Position numbers and translations under genes: made by a program. From NCBI RefSeq assembly GCF_002086815.1, contig NZ_MVID01000023.1:49586-113585 (forward strand): a DNA stretch of 64,000 nucleotides, in the 5' to 3' direction. Under the pieces are notes generated by a model that was not told the origin of the DNA, did not search any database, and was given only the letters and a program-made list of their open reading frames with translations. Source of the stretch: Mycolicibacterium parafortuitum. Its GTDB lineage: Bacteria; Actinomycetota; Actinomycetes; Mycobacteriales; Mycobacteriaceae. Shown here piece by piece: positions 53,215-60,683 of the stretch (position 1 is its first letter; each line of letters begins with the position of its first letter).

Positions 53215-54204
53215 ATGCGAACCGGCACTAAACTCGCCGGTGTGGGGATACCGCGCCGCCGGTCCACGGTCGCACTCGCGGCCGCAGCCACCGTTGCCTC
53301 CACGGGCACGGTGTACGTCGGGGCGCGCAATCTGCTGACCGGTCAGGCCGACCAGGCGCGTCGCACCATCCCGAAATCGTGGGACATCCCGCCGCGCGCC
53401 GACGGCGTCTACTCCCCCGGCGGCGGACCGGTCGAACGCTGGCACCGCGGGGTGCCGTTCGACCTGCACCTGATGATCTTCGGGGACTCGACGGCCACCG
53501 GATACGGCTGCGTCGACGCCGACGAGGTGCCGGGAGTCCTGTTGGCCCGCGGCCTCGCCGAGGAGTCGGGCCGGCGAATCCGGTTGAGCACCAAGGCCAT
53601 CGTCGGCGCGACGTCGAAGGGCCTGTCCGGACAGATCGACGCGATGTACGTCGCGGGGCCCCCGCCGGACGCCGCGGTGATCATGATCGGCGCCAACGAC
53701 ATCACCAAACCCAACGGCATCGGCCCGTCGGCGCGTCGGCTCGGGCAGGCCGTGCGCCGTCTGCGCGGCAGCGAGGCCGTCGTCGTGGTCGGCACCTGCC
53801 CGGACTTCGGGGTGATCACCGCGATCCCGCAACCGCTGCGCTGGGTCACGCGCAACCGGGGACTGCGGCTTGCGAGGGCCCAGGCCGCGGCGGTGCGAGC
53901 CGCCGGCGGCGTACCCGTGCCGTTCTCGGACCTTCTCGCGCCGGAGTTCTACAAGAAGCCCGAGCTGCTGTTCTCACCGGACATGTTCCATCCGTCGGCG
54001 GCCGGGTACGAACTCGCCGCCAAGCAGTTGCTACCCGCGCTGTGCAATGCGTTGGGCGAGTTCGTGACCGGCGTCCCCGCCGAGGCGGCGCTGGAATCCA
54101 GGACCGGCGACGACGGTTCGCTGTTTTCGCGGCTGGGCAGCCTGAGCCGGTTGTGGCGGCGTTCCACCGGGGTGCCCGCGCCGATCGTGGTCACCGCGAG
54201 TTAG
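53215..54204 (+). CDS. SGNH/GDSL esterase (Rv1075c type)
   Basis: The 329-residue exported or membrane-anchored protein has an N-terminal hydrophobic segment (about 18-38), then the SGNH hydrolase blocks: MIFGDSTATGYG with nucleophile Ser92, MIGANDITK (block III Asn), and SPDMFHPSAAGYE with Asp/His of block V near residue 260. Rv1075c is described as a GDSL-like esterase. ATG 53215 was chosen; upstream codons back to 53155 are open but unlike the family. About 170 bases upstream are AT-rich and hold the divergent promoters. Confidence 0.88.
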   Translation: MRTGTKLAGVGIPRRRSTVALAAAATVASTGTVYVGARNLLTGQADQARRTIPKSWDIPPRADGVYSPGGGPVERWHRGVPFDLHLMIFGDSTATGYGCVDADEVPGVLLARGLAEESGRRIRLSTKAIVGATSKGLSGQIDAMYVAGPPPDAAVIMIGANDITKPNGIGPSARRLGQAVRRLRGSEAVVVVGTCPDFGVITAIPQPLRWVTRNRGLRLARAQAAAVRAAGGVPVPFSDLLAPEFYKKPELLFSPDMFHPSAAGYELAAKQLLPALCNALGEFVTGVPAEAALESRTGDDGSLFSRLGSLSRLWRRSTGVPAPIVVTAS

Positions 54205-54210
54205 GTTTGC

Positions 54211-54224
54211 GGGAACACGTTCTA
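54211..54224. promoter_or_regulatory. KstR-like operator before the thiolase gene
   Basis: GGGAACACGTTCTA matches the KstR consensus TnnAACnnGTTnnA except at the first base, and its last 12 bases equal the best-conserved KstR core GAACACGTTCTA. It ends 29 bases before the thiolase ATG, in the usual operator zone. It suggests sterol or lipid-responsive control of the thiolase. Confidence 0.55.
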
Positions 54225-54253
54225 CCTGTTTCGAACCGTGAGGAGCCCGTTTC

Positions 54254-55471
54254 ATGCCCGAAGCCGTCATCGTCGCCACCGCACGCTCACCGATCGGCCG
54301 GGCCAACAAGGGCTCCCTGGTCTCCATGCGCCCCGACGACCTCGCCGCCCAGATGGTGCGTGCGGTGTTGGACAAGGTGCCCTCGCTGGACCCGCGCGAC
54401 ATCGACGACCTGATGATGGGTTGTGCGCAGCCGGCCGGTGAGGCCGGCTACAACATCGCCCGTGCCGTCGCCGTCGAGCTCGGCTACGACTTCCTGCCCG
54501 GCACCACGGTGAACCGGTACTGCTCGTCGTCGCTGCAGACCACGCGGATGGCGTTCCACGCGATCAAGGCCGGCGAGGGCGACGCGTTCATCTCCGCCGG
54601 TGTCGAGACCGTGTCGCGGTTCGGCAAGGGTGCCGCCGACGGCGCACCGGACTCGAAGAACCCGGTCTTCGCCGAGGCGCAGGAGCGTTCCGCCAAGGCC
54701 GCTGAGGGTGCCGACGAGTGGCACGATCCGCGCGAGGACGGCCTGCTGCCCGACGTGTACATCGCGATGGGCCAGACCGCCGAGAACGTCGCGGCGTTCA
54801 CCGGCATCAGCCGCGAGGACCAGGACCACTGGGGCGTGCGTTCGCAGAACCGGGCCGAGGAGGCCATCAACAGCGGGTTCTTCGAGCGCGAGATCGTGCC
54901 GGTGACGCTGCCCGACGGCACGGTGGTGTCCAAGGACGACGGCCCCCGCGCCGGAACCAGCTACGACAAGATCAGCCAGCTCAAGCCGGTGTTCCGGCCC
55001 AACGGCACGATCACCGCGGGCAACGCGTGCCCGCTCAACGACGGCGCCGCCGCGGTCGTGATCATGAGCGACACCAAGGCCAAGGAACTGGGCCTGACCC
55101 CGCTGGCGCGCATCGTGTCCACGGGTGTGTCGGGGCTGTCGCCGGAGATCATGGGCCTCGGCCCGATCGAGGCCGTCAAGAAGGCGCTGGCCAACGCGAA
55201 GATGAGCATCTCCGACATCGACCTCTACGAGATCAACGAGGCGTTCGCGGTGCAGGTGCTCGGTTCGGCGCGCGAACTCGGCATGGACGAGGACAAGCTC
55301 AACGTCTCCGGTGGCGCGATCGCGCTCGGGCACCCGTTCGGCATGACCGGCGCCCGGATCACCGCGACGCTGCTGAACAACCTCACGACCTACGACAAGA
55401 CGTTCGGAATCGAGACGATGTGCGTCGGCGGCGGTCAGGGCATGGCGATGGTGGTGGAGCGGCTCTCCTGA
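54254..55471 (+). CDS. fadA: Acetyl-CoA acyltransferase / thiolase (FadA-type, Rv1074c)
   Basis: The 405-residue thiolase has the acyl-enzyme Cys90 in RYCSSSLQ, EINEAFA with the Asn/His-region, GGAIALGHPFGMTGAR with the catalytic His, and CVGGGQGMA with the second Cys. It cleaves 3-ketoacyl-CoA in beta-oxidation or makes acetoacetyl-CoA. AGGAG lies about 9 bases before ATG 54254 and a KstR-like site lies further upstream. Corresponds to Rv1074c (fadA3). purT follows 29 bases later. Confidence 0.93.
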   Translation: MPEAVIVATARSPIGRANKGSLVSMRPDDLAAQMVRAVLDKVPSLDPRDIDDLMMGCAQPAGEAGYNIARAVAVELGYDFLPGTTVNRYCSSSLQTTRMAFHAIKAGEGDAFISAGVETVSRFGKGAADGAPDSKNPVFAEAQERSAKAAEGADEWHDPREDGLLPDVYIAMGQTAENVAAFTGISREDQDHWGVRSQNRAEEAINSGFFEREIVPVTLPDGTVVSKDDGPRAGTSYDKISQLKPVFRPNGTITAGNACPLNDGAAAVVIMSDTKAKELGLTPLARIVSTGVSGLSPEIMGLGPIEAVKKALANAKMSISDIDLYEINEAFAVQVLGSARELGMDEDKLNVSGGAIALGHPFGMTGARITATLLNNLTTYDKTFGIETMCVGGGQGMAMVVERLS

Positions 55472-55500
55472 GCCCGGCCGGGTCCTAGACTTCTGTTCCG

Positions 55501-56706
55501 ATGACCACCATCGGAACGCCGCTGTCACCGCGCGCCACGAAAGTCATGCTGCTCGGCTCGGGTGAGCTGGGTCGCGAAGTGCTGATCGCGCTGCAGCGCC
55601 TCGGCGTCGAGACCATCGCCGTCGACCGCTACGACAACGCGCCCGGCCAGCAGATCGCGCACCACTCGCGGACCATCACGATGTCGGACCCCGATCAGCT
55701 GCGCGCGCTGATCGAGGCCGAGCGGCCCGACCTGGTGGTGCCCGAGATCGAGGCGATCGCGACCCCGGCCTTGGAGGCACTCGAGGCCGAGGGCGTGACG
55801 ACGGTGATCCCGACCGCGCGGGCGGCGCGGCTGACCATGGACCGCGAGGGCATCCGGCGCCTCGCGGCCGAGACCCTCGGCCTGCCGACCAGCCCGTACC
55901 GGTTCTGCGATTCGCTGGCCGAGTTGGAGGCGGCGATCGAGATCGTCGGCATCGGCTATCCGTGCGTGGTCAAACCGGTGATGAGCAGTTCCGGCAAGGG
56001 TCAGTCCAAGATCGACGGTCCCGACGATGTCGCGCCGGCGTGGGAGTACGCGATGTCGGGCAGCCGGGTCTCCAACACCCGGATCATCGTCGAGGGGTTC
56101 GTCGACTTCGACTACGAGATCACGCTGCTGACGGTGCGGGCCCGCGGCGCCTCGGGTGAGGTCGAGACGCAGTTCTGCGAACCGATCGGGCACCGTCAGG
56201 TCAGCGGCGACTACGTCGAAAGCTGGCAGCCGCATCCGATGCCACCGACCGCGCTGGAGCGCGCCCGCGAGATCGCGCGCGCGGTCACCGAGAACCTCGG
56301 CGGGCAGGGCATTTTCGGCGTCGAACTGTTCGTCAAGGGCGATGAGGTGTGGTTCAGCGAGGTCAGCCCGCGTCCGCACGACACCGGCATGGTCACGATG
56401 GTCACGCAGTGGCAGAACGAGTTCGAACTGCACGCCCGCGCGATCCTCGGGCTGCCGGTGGACACCACGCTGAAGTCCCCCGGCGCGTCCGCGGTGATCT
56501 ACGGCGGTGTCGACGCCGAGGGCGTGGTGTTCGACGGCGTGGACGAGGCGCTGCTGGTGCCGCAGACCGACATCCGGCTGTTCGGCAAGCCGGAGAGCTT
56601 CGTCAGGCGCCGCATGGGCGTCGCACTCGCCCACGCCGACGACGTCGACACCGCGCGCCGCAACGCCGCCGAGGCCGCCAGTCGGGTCCGGCCGCGGGCC
56701 GTTTAG
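55501..56706 (+). CDS. purT: Formate-dependent phosphoribosylglycinamide formyltransferase (PurT)
   Basis: The 401-residue ATP-grasp enzyme matches PurT: MLLGSGELGREV at the N-terminal pre-ATP-grasp domain, VPEIEAIAT, PCVVKPVMSSSGKGQS in the ATP-binding lid, VEGFVDFDYEITLLTV, and FSEVSPRPHDTGMVTM. It makes formyl-GAR from formate and ATP in purine synthesis, an alternative to PurN. In M. tuberculosis purT is elsewhere (Rv0389), so it has been inserted here between the thiolase and the Rv1072-1070c block. Its last bases overlap the convergent DUF559 gene and touch a hairpin repeat. Confidence 0.94.
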   Translation: MTTIGTPLSPRATKVMLLGSGELGREVLIALQRLGVETIAVDRYDNAPGQQIAHHSRTITMSDPDQLRALIEAERPDLVVPEIEAIATPALEALEAEGVTTVIPTARAARLTMDREGIRRLAAETLGLPTSPYRFCDSLAELEAAIEIVGIGYPCVVKPVMSSSGKGQSKIDGPDDVAPAWEYAMSGSRVSNTRIIVEGFVDFDYEITLLTVRARGASGEVETQFCEPIGHRQVSGDYVESWQPHPMPPTALERAREIARAVTENLGGQGIFGVELFVKGDEVWFSEVSPRPHDTGMVTMVTQWQNEFELHARAILGLPVDTTLKSPGASAVIYGGVDAEGVVFDGVDEALLVPQTDIRLFGKPESFVRRRMGVALAHADDVDTARRNAAEAASRVRPRAV

Positions 56707-57608
56707 CTCGCCTCTTTCGCCGACAGTGCGCTCAGATCGCCGATCTCGCGGAGTCGGGGCGCTGAGCGCACTCTCGCGGCATAGGCGCGCGCCACACGCC
56801 CGAGGATGTCGCCGGGGGTAGCCGATTTCACGACGCGGACCCGCACCCATTCGATCTCGTCGAGGTCCTCGGCGCGCCGGATGTCGTGGGCGAACTGCAC
56901 CGGGTCGACGCGATGTTGGTCGCCGTCGTACTCGACCGCCAGCTTCAGGTCCTCCCACCCCATGTCGAGGTAGTAGCGCCGCCGGCCGTCGGCACTGACC
57001 ACCGGGATCTGGGTGAACGGGCGCGGGAACCCGGCGCGGATCAGCAGCAGACGCAGCCAGGTCTCGCGCGGGGATTGCGCCCCCGGATCGTGGAGGGCCA
57101 GCGCGTCGGCCAGTTGCCGCATCCCGCGCTTCCCGGCATGTCTGGCGTGCGCCCACCGCAACACCTCGGCAACGTCGAAAGCCGCCGCGTTGCCCAGCGC
57201 GTCGAGCCGGGCGACCGCGACGTCGAGCGGCCCCCGGCGGCCCAGGTCGAAGACGGTCCGCTGCAGGGAGGTCACCGGCAGCCCGCGACGGCGGGTGATC
57301 TCGTCGGGGCGCAGGTCCTGCTTGTGCGTTCGGATGCCCTGCGGCGACCGGGCGTTCGACCAGATGAGTTCGATCGGCTGCGAAGCCTCGACGTATCGCG
57401 CGCCGTGCAGTGCCGCCGCGGTGAGCCCGGCCAGGATGCCGCCGCGGTGCGACCACAGCCACCCAGCCGTGGCCCGGTGATGCAGGCTCAACTCGACGCC
57501 CGGATGGGTGTACACATCCGGGTGGAGCGCCACGTACCTGGTGCGCAGCAGATGCTTACCGACGAGACCGGCCGAGACCGCTTCGCTTCCGATGAACGGC
57601 ACCTGCAT
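56703..57608 (-). CDS. AbiEi-like regulator fused to DUF559 (Vsr-like) nuclease domain
   Basis: A protein of about 301 residues starting at ATG 57608 (MQVPFIGSEAVSAG; ATG 57623 also possible). The first 130 residues resemble the AbiEi antitoxin type, with GGILAGLTAAALHGA, RRGLPVTSLQRTVFDL and LDVAVARLDAL. The C-terminal half resembles DUF559/very-short-patch endonucleases: YLDMGWEDLKLAVEYDGDQH with the acidic active-site strand, and a late DLDEIEWVRVRVV. So it combines a toxin-antitoxin-type regulator with a PD-(D/E)XK-like nuclease in one chain. It is bracketed by two hairpin repeats, one forming its last codons. Multicopy mobile-style gene; activity unproven. Confidence 0.7.
   Translation of the reverse strand: MQVPFIGSEAVSAGLVGKHLLRTRYVALHPDVYTHPGVELSLHHRATAGWLWSHRGGILAGLTAAALHGARYVEASQPIELIWSNARSPQGIRTHKQDLRPDEITRRRGLPVTSLQRTVFDLGRRGPLDVAVARLDALGNAAAFDVAEVLRWAHARHAGKRGMRQLADALALHDPGAQSPRETWLRLLLIRAGFPRPFTQIPVVSADGRRRYYLDMGWEDLKLAVEYDGDQHRVDPVQFAHDIRRAEDLDEIEWVRVRVVKSATPGDILGRVARAYAARVRSAPRLREIGDLSALSAKEAS
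56721..56780. repeat. 60-bp hairpin repeat, copy A (inside 3' end of DUF559 gene)
   Basis: The unit starts CGACAGTGCGCTCAGATCGC and ends CTGAGCGCACTCTCGCGGC. Arms AGTGCGCTCAG (56725-56735) and CTGAGCGCACT (56762-56772) are perfect inverted repeats around a 26-base loop. It encodes the C-terminal residues of the DUF559 protein, SAPRLREIGDLSALSAKEAS. Same orientation and length as copy B, whose start lies 970 bases away. Confidence 0.85.
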
Positions 57609-57690
57609 GCGTCGACCCTGCATGCGTCGACGATGGCGGGTCTGCGGTGTGTCGCGCAGCCACGAAATCGGCGACCTGTGCACAACTCCG

Positions 57691-57750
57691 CGACAGTGCG
57701 CTCAGATCGCCGATCCGCGGCCGGGCACGCACTGAGCGCACTCTCGCGGC
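57691..57750. repeat. 60-bp hairpin repeat, copy B (upstream of DUF559 gene)
   Basis: Identical to copy A in its first 25 bases (CGACAGTGCGCTCAGATCGC then CGATC) and last 19; only the loop differs. Arms at 57695-57705 and 57732-57742 pair perfectly, with the same 26-base loop length. Loop variation with conserved arms suggests selection on or mobility of the hairpin ends. Confidence 0.85.
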
Positions 57751-57774
57751 CGCGCCGCCCGTCCCGCGGACGCG

Positions 57775-57807
57775 AAAAAGGGCGCCCACGTTCGTGGACG
57801 CCCTTTC
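57775..57807 (-). terminator. Intrinsic terminator of the Bax-inhibitor-1 gene
   Basis: On the reverse strand AAAGGGCGTCCACG is followed by loop AA-type bases and CGTGGGCGCCCTTTTT, a stem of about 13 pairs with one mismatch and a run of five U, 13 bases after the 57821 stop. This is the best canonical Rho-independent terminator in the window. Confidence 0.75.
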
Positions 57808-57820
57808 TCTGGCGATACTG

Positions 57821-58675
57821 CTAGTCGTTGTTGAAGTAGCTCAGCAGACGCAGGATCTCGAGGTACAGCCAGACCAGGGTGACGGTCAGGCCGAGCGCGA
57901 TGCCCCAGGCGGCCTTCTCCGGGGCGCCGGCGCGGACCATCTGGTCGGCCGCGTCGAAGTCGATCAGGAAGCTGAACGCGGCCAGGCCGATGCACAGCAG
58001 CGAGAAGCCGATGGCGAGCATGCCGCCGTCACGCAGGCCGAGGCCCGCTCCGCCACCGACGCCGAACAGCGCCAGGACCAGGTTGAGCAGCATCAGCGCG
58101 ACGACACCGAACAGGCCGGCGACGATCATGCGGGTGAACTTCGGGGTGACGCGGATGGCGCCGGTCTTGTAGACCACGAGCATGCCGAAGAACACGCCGA
58201 GGGTGCCGACGATCGCCTGCGCGATCATGCCGACGCCGCCGACGGAGGCGATGTTGGCGATCACGAACGACACCGCACCGAGGAACAGGCCCTCCAGCGC
58301 GGCGTAGCTCAGCACGATCGCCGGGTTGTCCTGCTTGCGGCCGAAGGTCGCGACCAGCACCAGCGCAAGACCGCCGAGCGCGCCCACCAGGGTGAACGGC
58401 ATGGCCAGGCCGACGTTGCCGCTGACGAGGAAGTACGACACGACCGCCACGGCGGTCAGGACGCCGAGCGTCATGCCGGTCTTCATCACGACGTCATCGA
58501 TCGTCAGCGCGCGGGAAACACCCCGCTGCTGCTGATCGGGGTACTGCTGCGCCGTGTACGGATCGGCATGGACAGTCTGGGTACCGTAGCCGGCGGCTCC
58601 GGTACCGAACTGCGCGTAGCCGCCCTGCTGCTGTTTGGGCAGTGAGCGGAATACCGGGTTGCTGCTTTCGCGCAC
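57821..58675 (-). CDS. Bax inhibitor-1/YccA family membrane protein
   Basis: The 284-residue protein has a Gln/Gly/Tyr-rich cytoplasmic N-terminus (about 1-55) then seven transmembrane helices of the Bax1-I/YccA type, with a C-terminal helix pair IGFSLLCIGLAAFSFLIDFD (split at FSFLIDFDAADQ) and the final WGIALGLTVTLVWLYLEILR. The conserved Asp in LIDFDAAD matches the pH-sensitive Asp pair of the family. Members form calcium leak channels or interact with proteases. GTG 58675. Corresponds to the Rv1072 position. It ends 13 bases before a canonical terminator. Confidence 0.85.
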   Translation of the reverse strand: MRESSNPVFRSLPKQQQGGYAQFGTGAAGYGTQTVHADPYTAQQYPDQQQRGVSRALTIDDVVMKTGMTLGVLTAVAVVSYFLVSGNVGLAMPFTLVGALGGLALVLVATFGRKQDNPAIVLSYAALEGLFLGAVSFVIANIASVGGVGMIAQAIVGTLGVFFGMLVVYKTGAIRVTPKFTRMIVAGLFGVVALMLLNLVLALFGVGGGAGLGLRDGGMLAIGFSLLCIGLAAFSFLIDFDAADQMVRAGAPEKAAWGIALGLTVTLVWLYLEILRLLSYFNND

Positions 58676-58844
58676 CGTCGGTTCCTTCCTGTGTTGTAAC
58701 TCGAGTGGTCTCGCCCTGTGACGATCACAAAGGCAACGTTCGAGCTTCCCGGGCAGTTCCCGCTGAAGTCATTTTCAGCGAAGCCACTTCCCAGGGCGTT
58801 CACAGGAAACCTTACCCGGGCATCCCCGGAGACGGGAGACGATC

Positions 58845-58850
58845 TACATT
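58845..58850 (+). promoter_or_regulatory. -10 box for leaderless echA9 mRNA
   Basis: TACATT fits the mycobacterial TAnnnT -10. Transcription would start about 7 bases later, at the GTG of 58858, giving a leaderless echA9-echA8 transcript and supporting that start codon over the upstream TTG at 58849. Confidence 0.5.
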
Positions 58851-58857
58851 GCATTCC

Positions 58858-59904
58858 GTGGACGAAAACGAGGATGTCCTAGTAACAGTCAGTGGCGGCG
58901 TCGGCCGGATCGTGCTGAACCGGCCGAAGGCGATCAATTCGCTGACCCATCCGATGGTCACCGTGATCGCGAAAGCGCTCAAGACCTGGGAGAACGATGA
59001 CGCCGTCAGGGCGGTCCTGGTCACCGGCGCCGGCGAGCGCGGGCTGTGCGCCGGCGGTGACGTCGTCGCGATCTACCACGACGCCAAGGCCGGCGGGACC
59101 GCGTCGCGCGAGTTCTGGCACGACGAGTACCTGCTGAACTCCTACATCGGTCGGTACCCGAAGCCCTACGTCGCGATCATGAACGGCATCACGATGGGCG
59201 GCGGGGTCGGGATCAGCGCGCACGGAAGCGTGCGGGTGGTCACCGAGACCACCAAGATGGCGATGCCCGAGGTCGGTATCGGCTTCATCCCCGACGTCGG
59301 CGGCACCCACATCCTGGCGCGCACGCCGGGACTGCTGGGAGTGCATGCGGCGCTGACCGGCGCCCCATTCTCCGGTGCGGACGCGATCGTGATGGGCTTC
59401 GCCGATCACTTCGTCCCCCAGGACAAGGTGGAGGCGTTCATCTGCGCGGTCGAGGCCGACGGCGTCGACGCCGCGGTCGCCGCCTACGCGCAGCAGCCGC
59501 CGCCCAGCGCGCTGGAGGCGCAGCGGGGGTGGATCGACGAGTGCTACGCCGGCGACACCGTCGCCGACATCGTGGCCGCGCTGCGCGCACACGGCGCCGA
59601 GGAGGCGCGGGCGGCCGCGGACCTGATCGCGTCGCGCTCCCCCGTCGCCGCGTCGGTCGCGCTGGAAGGCCTCCGCCGGGCCGCGAAGCTCGCCACACTG
59701 GAAGACGTGCTGCGCCAGGAGTTCCGGACCTCGGTCGCGTCCCTGCGCACGCACGATCTGGTCGAGGGCATCCGGGCGTTGCTCATCGACAAGGACAAGA
59801 ACCCGCAGTGGTCGCCGGCGACGCTGGACGAAGTGACCGCCGAGGACATCGAGGCGTATTTCGTCTCCGCCGATCCCGACATCGAATTCGAGGAGCAGTC
59901 ATGA
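58858..59904 (+). CDS. echA9: Enoyl-CoA hydratase/isomerase, HIBYL-CoA hydrolase type (EchA9)
   Basis: The 348-residue crotonase-fold protein is longer than classical hydratases and aligns with 3-hydroxyisobutyryl-CoA hydrolase: LNRPKAINSLTHPMV, GERGLCAGGDVVAIY, MNGITMGGGVGISAHGSVR with the oxyanion Gly, and MPEVGIGFIPDVGGT with the catalytic Glu and Asp. A C-terminal helical tail has LVEGIRALLIDKDKNPQWSP, diagnostic of HIBYL-CoA hydrolases of valine catabolism. Near match to remembered Rv1071c. It ends with an ATGA overlap into echA8. Confidence 0.92.
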   Translation: MDENEDVLVTVSGGVGRIVLNRPKAINSLTHPMVTVIAKALKTWENDDAVRAVLVTGAGERGLCAGGDVVAIYHDAKAGGTASREFWHDEYLLNSYIGRYPKPYVAIMNGITMGGGVGISAHGSVRVVTETTKMAMPEVGIGFIPDVGGTHILARTPGLLGVHAALTGAPFSGADAIVMGFADHFVPQDKVEAFICAVEADGVDAAVAAYAQQPPPSALEAQRGWIDECYAGDTVADIVAALRAHGAEEARAAADLIASRSPVAASVALEGLRRAAKLATLEDVLRQEFRTSVASLRTHDLVEGIRALLIDKDKNPQWSPATLDEVTAEDIEAYFVSADPDIEFEEQS

Positions 59905-60674
59905 CTTTCGAGACCATCCTGGTCGACCGCGACGGCCGCGTGGCCACCATCACGCTGAACCGCCCGAAGGCGCTCAACGCGCTCAACACCCAGGTGATGA
60001 ACGAAGTCACCACTGCCGCAGCCGAACTCGACGCGGATCCGGGTGTCGGCGCGATCATCGTGACCGGCAACGAGAAGGCGTTCGCCGCGGGCGCCGACAT
60101 CAAGGAGATGGCGAGCCTGTCGTTCGCCGACGTCTTCTCCTCGGATTTCTTCGCCGCGTGGGGCAAGTTCGCCGCGACCCGCACCCCGACGATCGCCGCG
60201 GTCGCCGGCTACGCGCTCGGCGGCGGCTGTGAGCTCGCGATGATGTGCGACATCCTGATCGCCGCGGACAGCGCGAAGTTCGGTCAGCCCGAGATCAAGC
60301 TCGGCGTGCTGCCGGGTATGGGCGGCTCACAGCGACTCACCCGCGCGATCGGCAAGGCCAAGGCCATGGATCTGATCCTGACCGGCCGCAACATGGACGC
60401 CGAGGAGGCCGAGCGGGCGGGCCTGGTGTCGCGCGTCGTGCCCGCCGATGCACTGCTCGACGAGGCCAGGTCGGTCGCGCAGACGATCGCGGGCATGTCG
60501 CTGTCGGCGTCGCGGATGGCCAAGGAGGCCGTCGACCGCGCGTTCGAGACGACGCTCACGGAGGGCCTGCTCTACGAGCGGCGGCTGTTCCACTCCGCGT
60601 TCGCCACCGACGACCAGACCGAGGGCATGACCGCGTTCGCCGAGAAGCGGTCGCCGAACTTCACGCATCGCTAA
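59901..60674 (+). CDS. echA8: Enoyl-CoA hydratase (EchA8)
   Basis: The 257-residue crotonase has both catalytic glutamates: Glu111 in GGGCELAMMCD and Glu131 in GQPEIKLGVLPGMGG, plus EKAFAAGADIKEM for the oxyanion and CoA site. It hydrates 2-enoyl-CoA in beta-oxidation. ATG 59901 overlaps the echA9 stop by 4 bases, with AGGAGCAG as ribosome site. Corresponds to Rv1070c; EchA6/EchA8-type proteins are also linked to lipid supply. Confidence 0.95.
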   Translation: MTFETILVDRDGRVATITLNRPKALNALNTQVMNEVTTAAAELDADPGVGAIIVTGNEKAFAAGADIKEMASLSFADVFSSDFFAAWGKFAATRTPTIAAVAGYALGGGCELAMMCDILIAADSAKFGQPEIKLGVLPGMGGSQRLTRAIGKAKAMDLILTGRNMDAEEAERAGLVSRVVPADALLDEARSVAQTIAGMSLSASRMAKEAVDRAFETTLTEGLLYERRLFHSAFATDDQTEGMTAFAEKRSPNFTHR

Positions 60675-60683
60675 AGTTCATGC

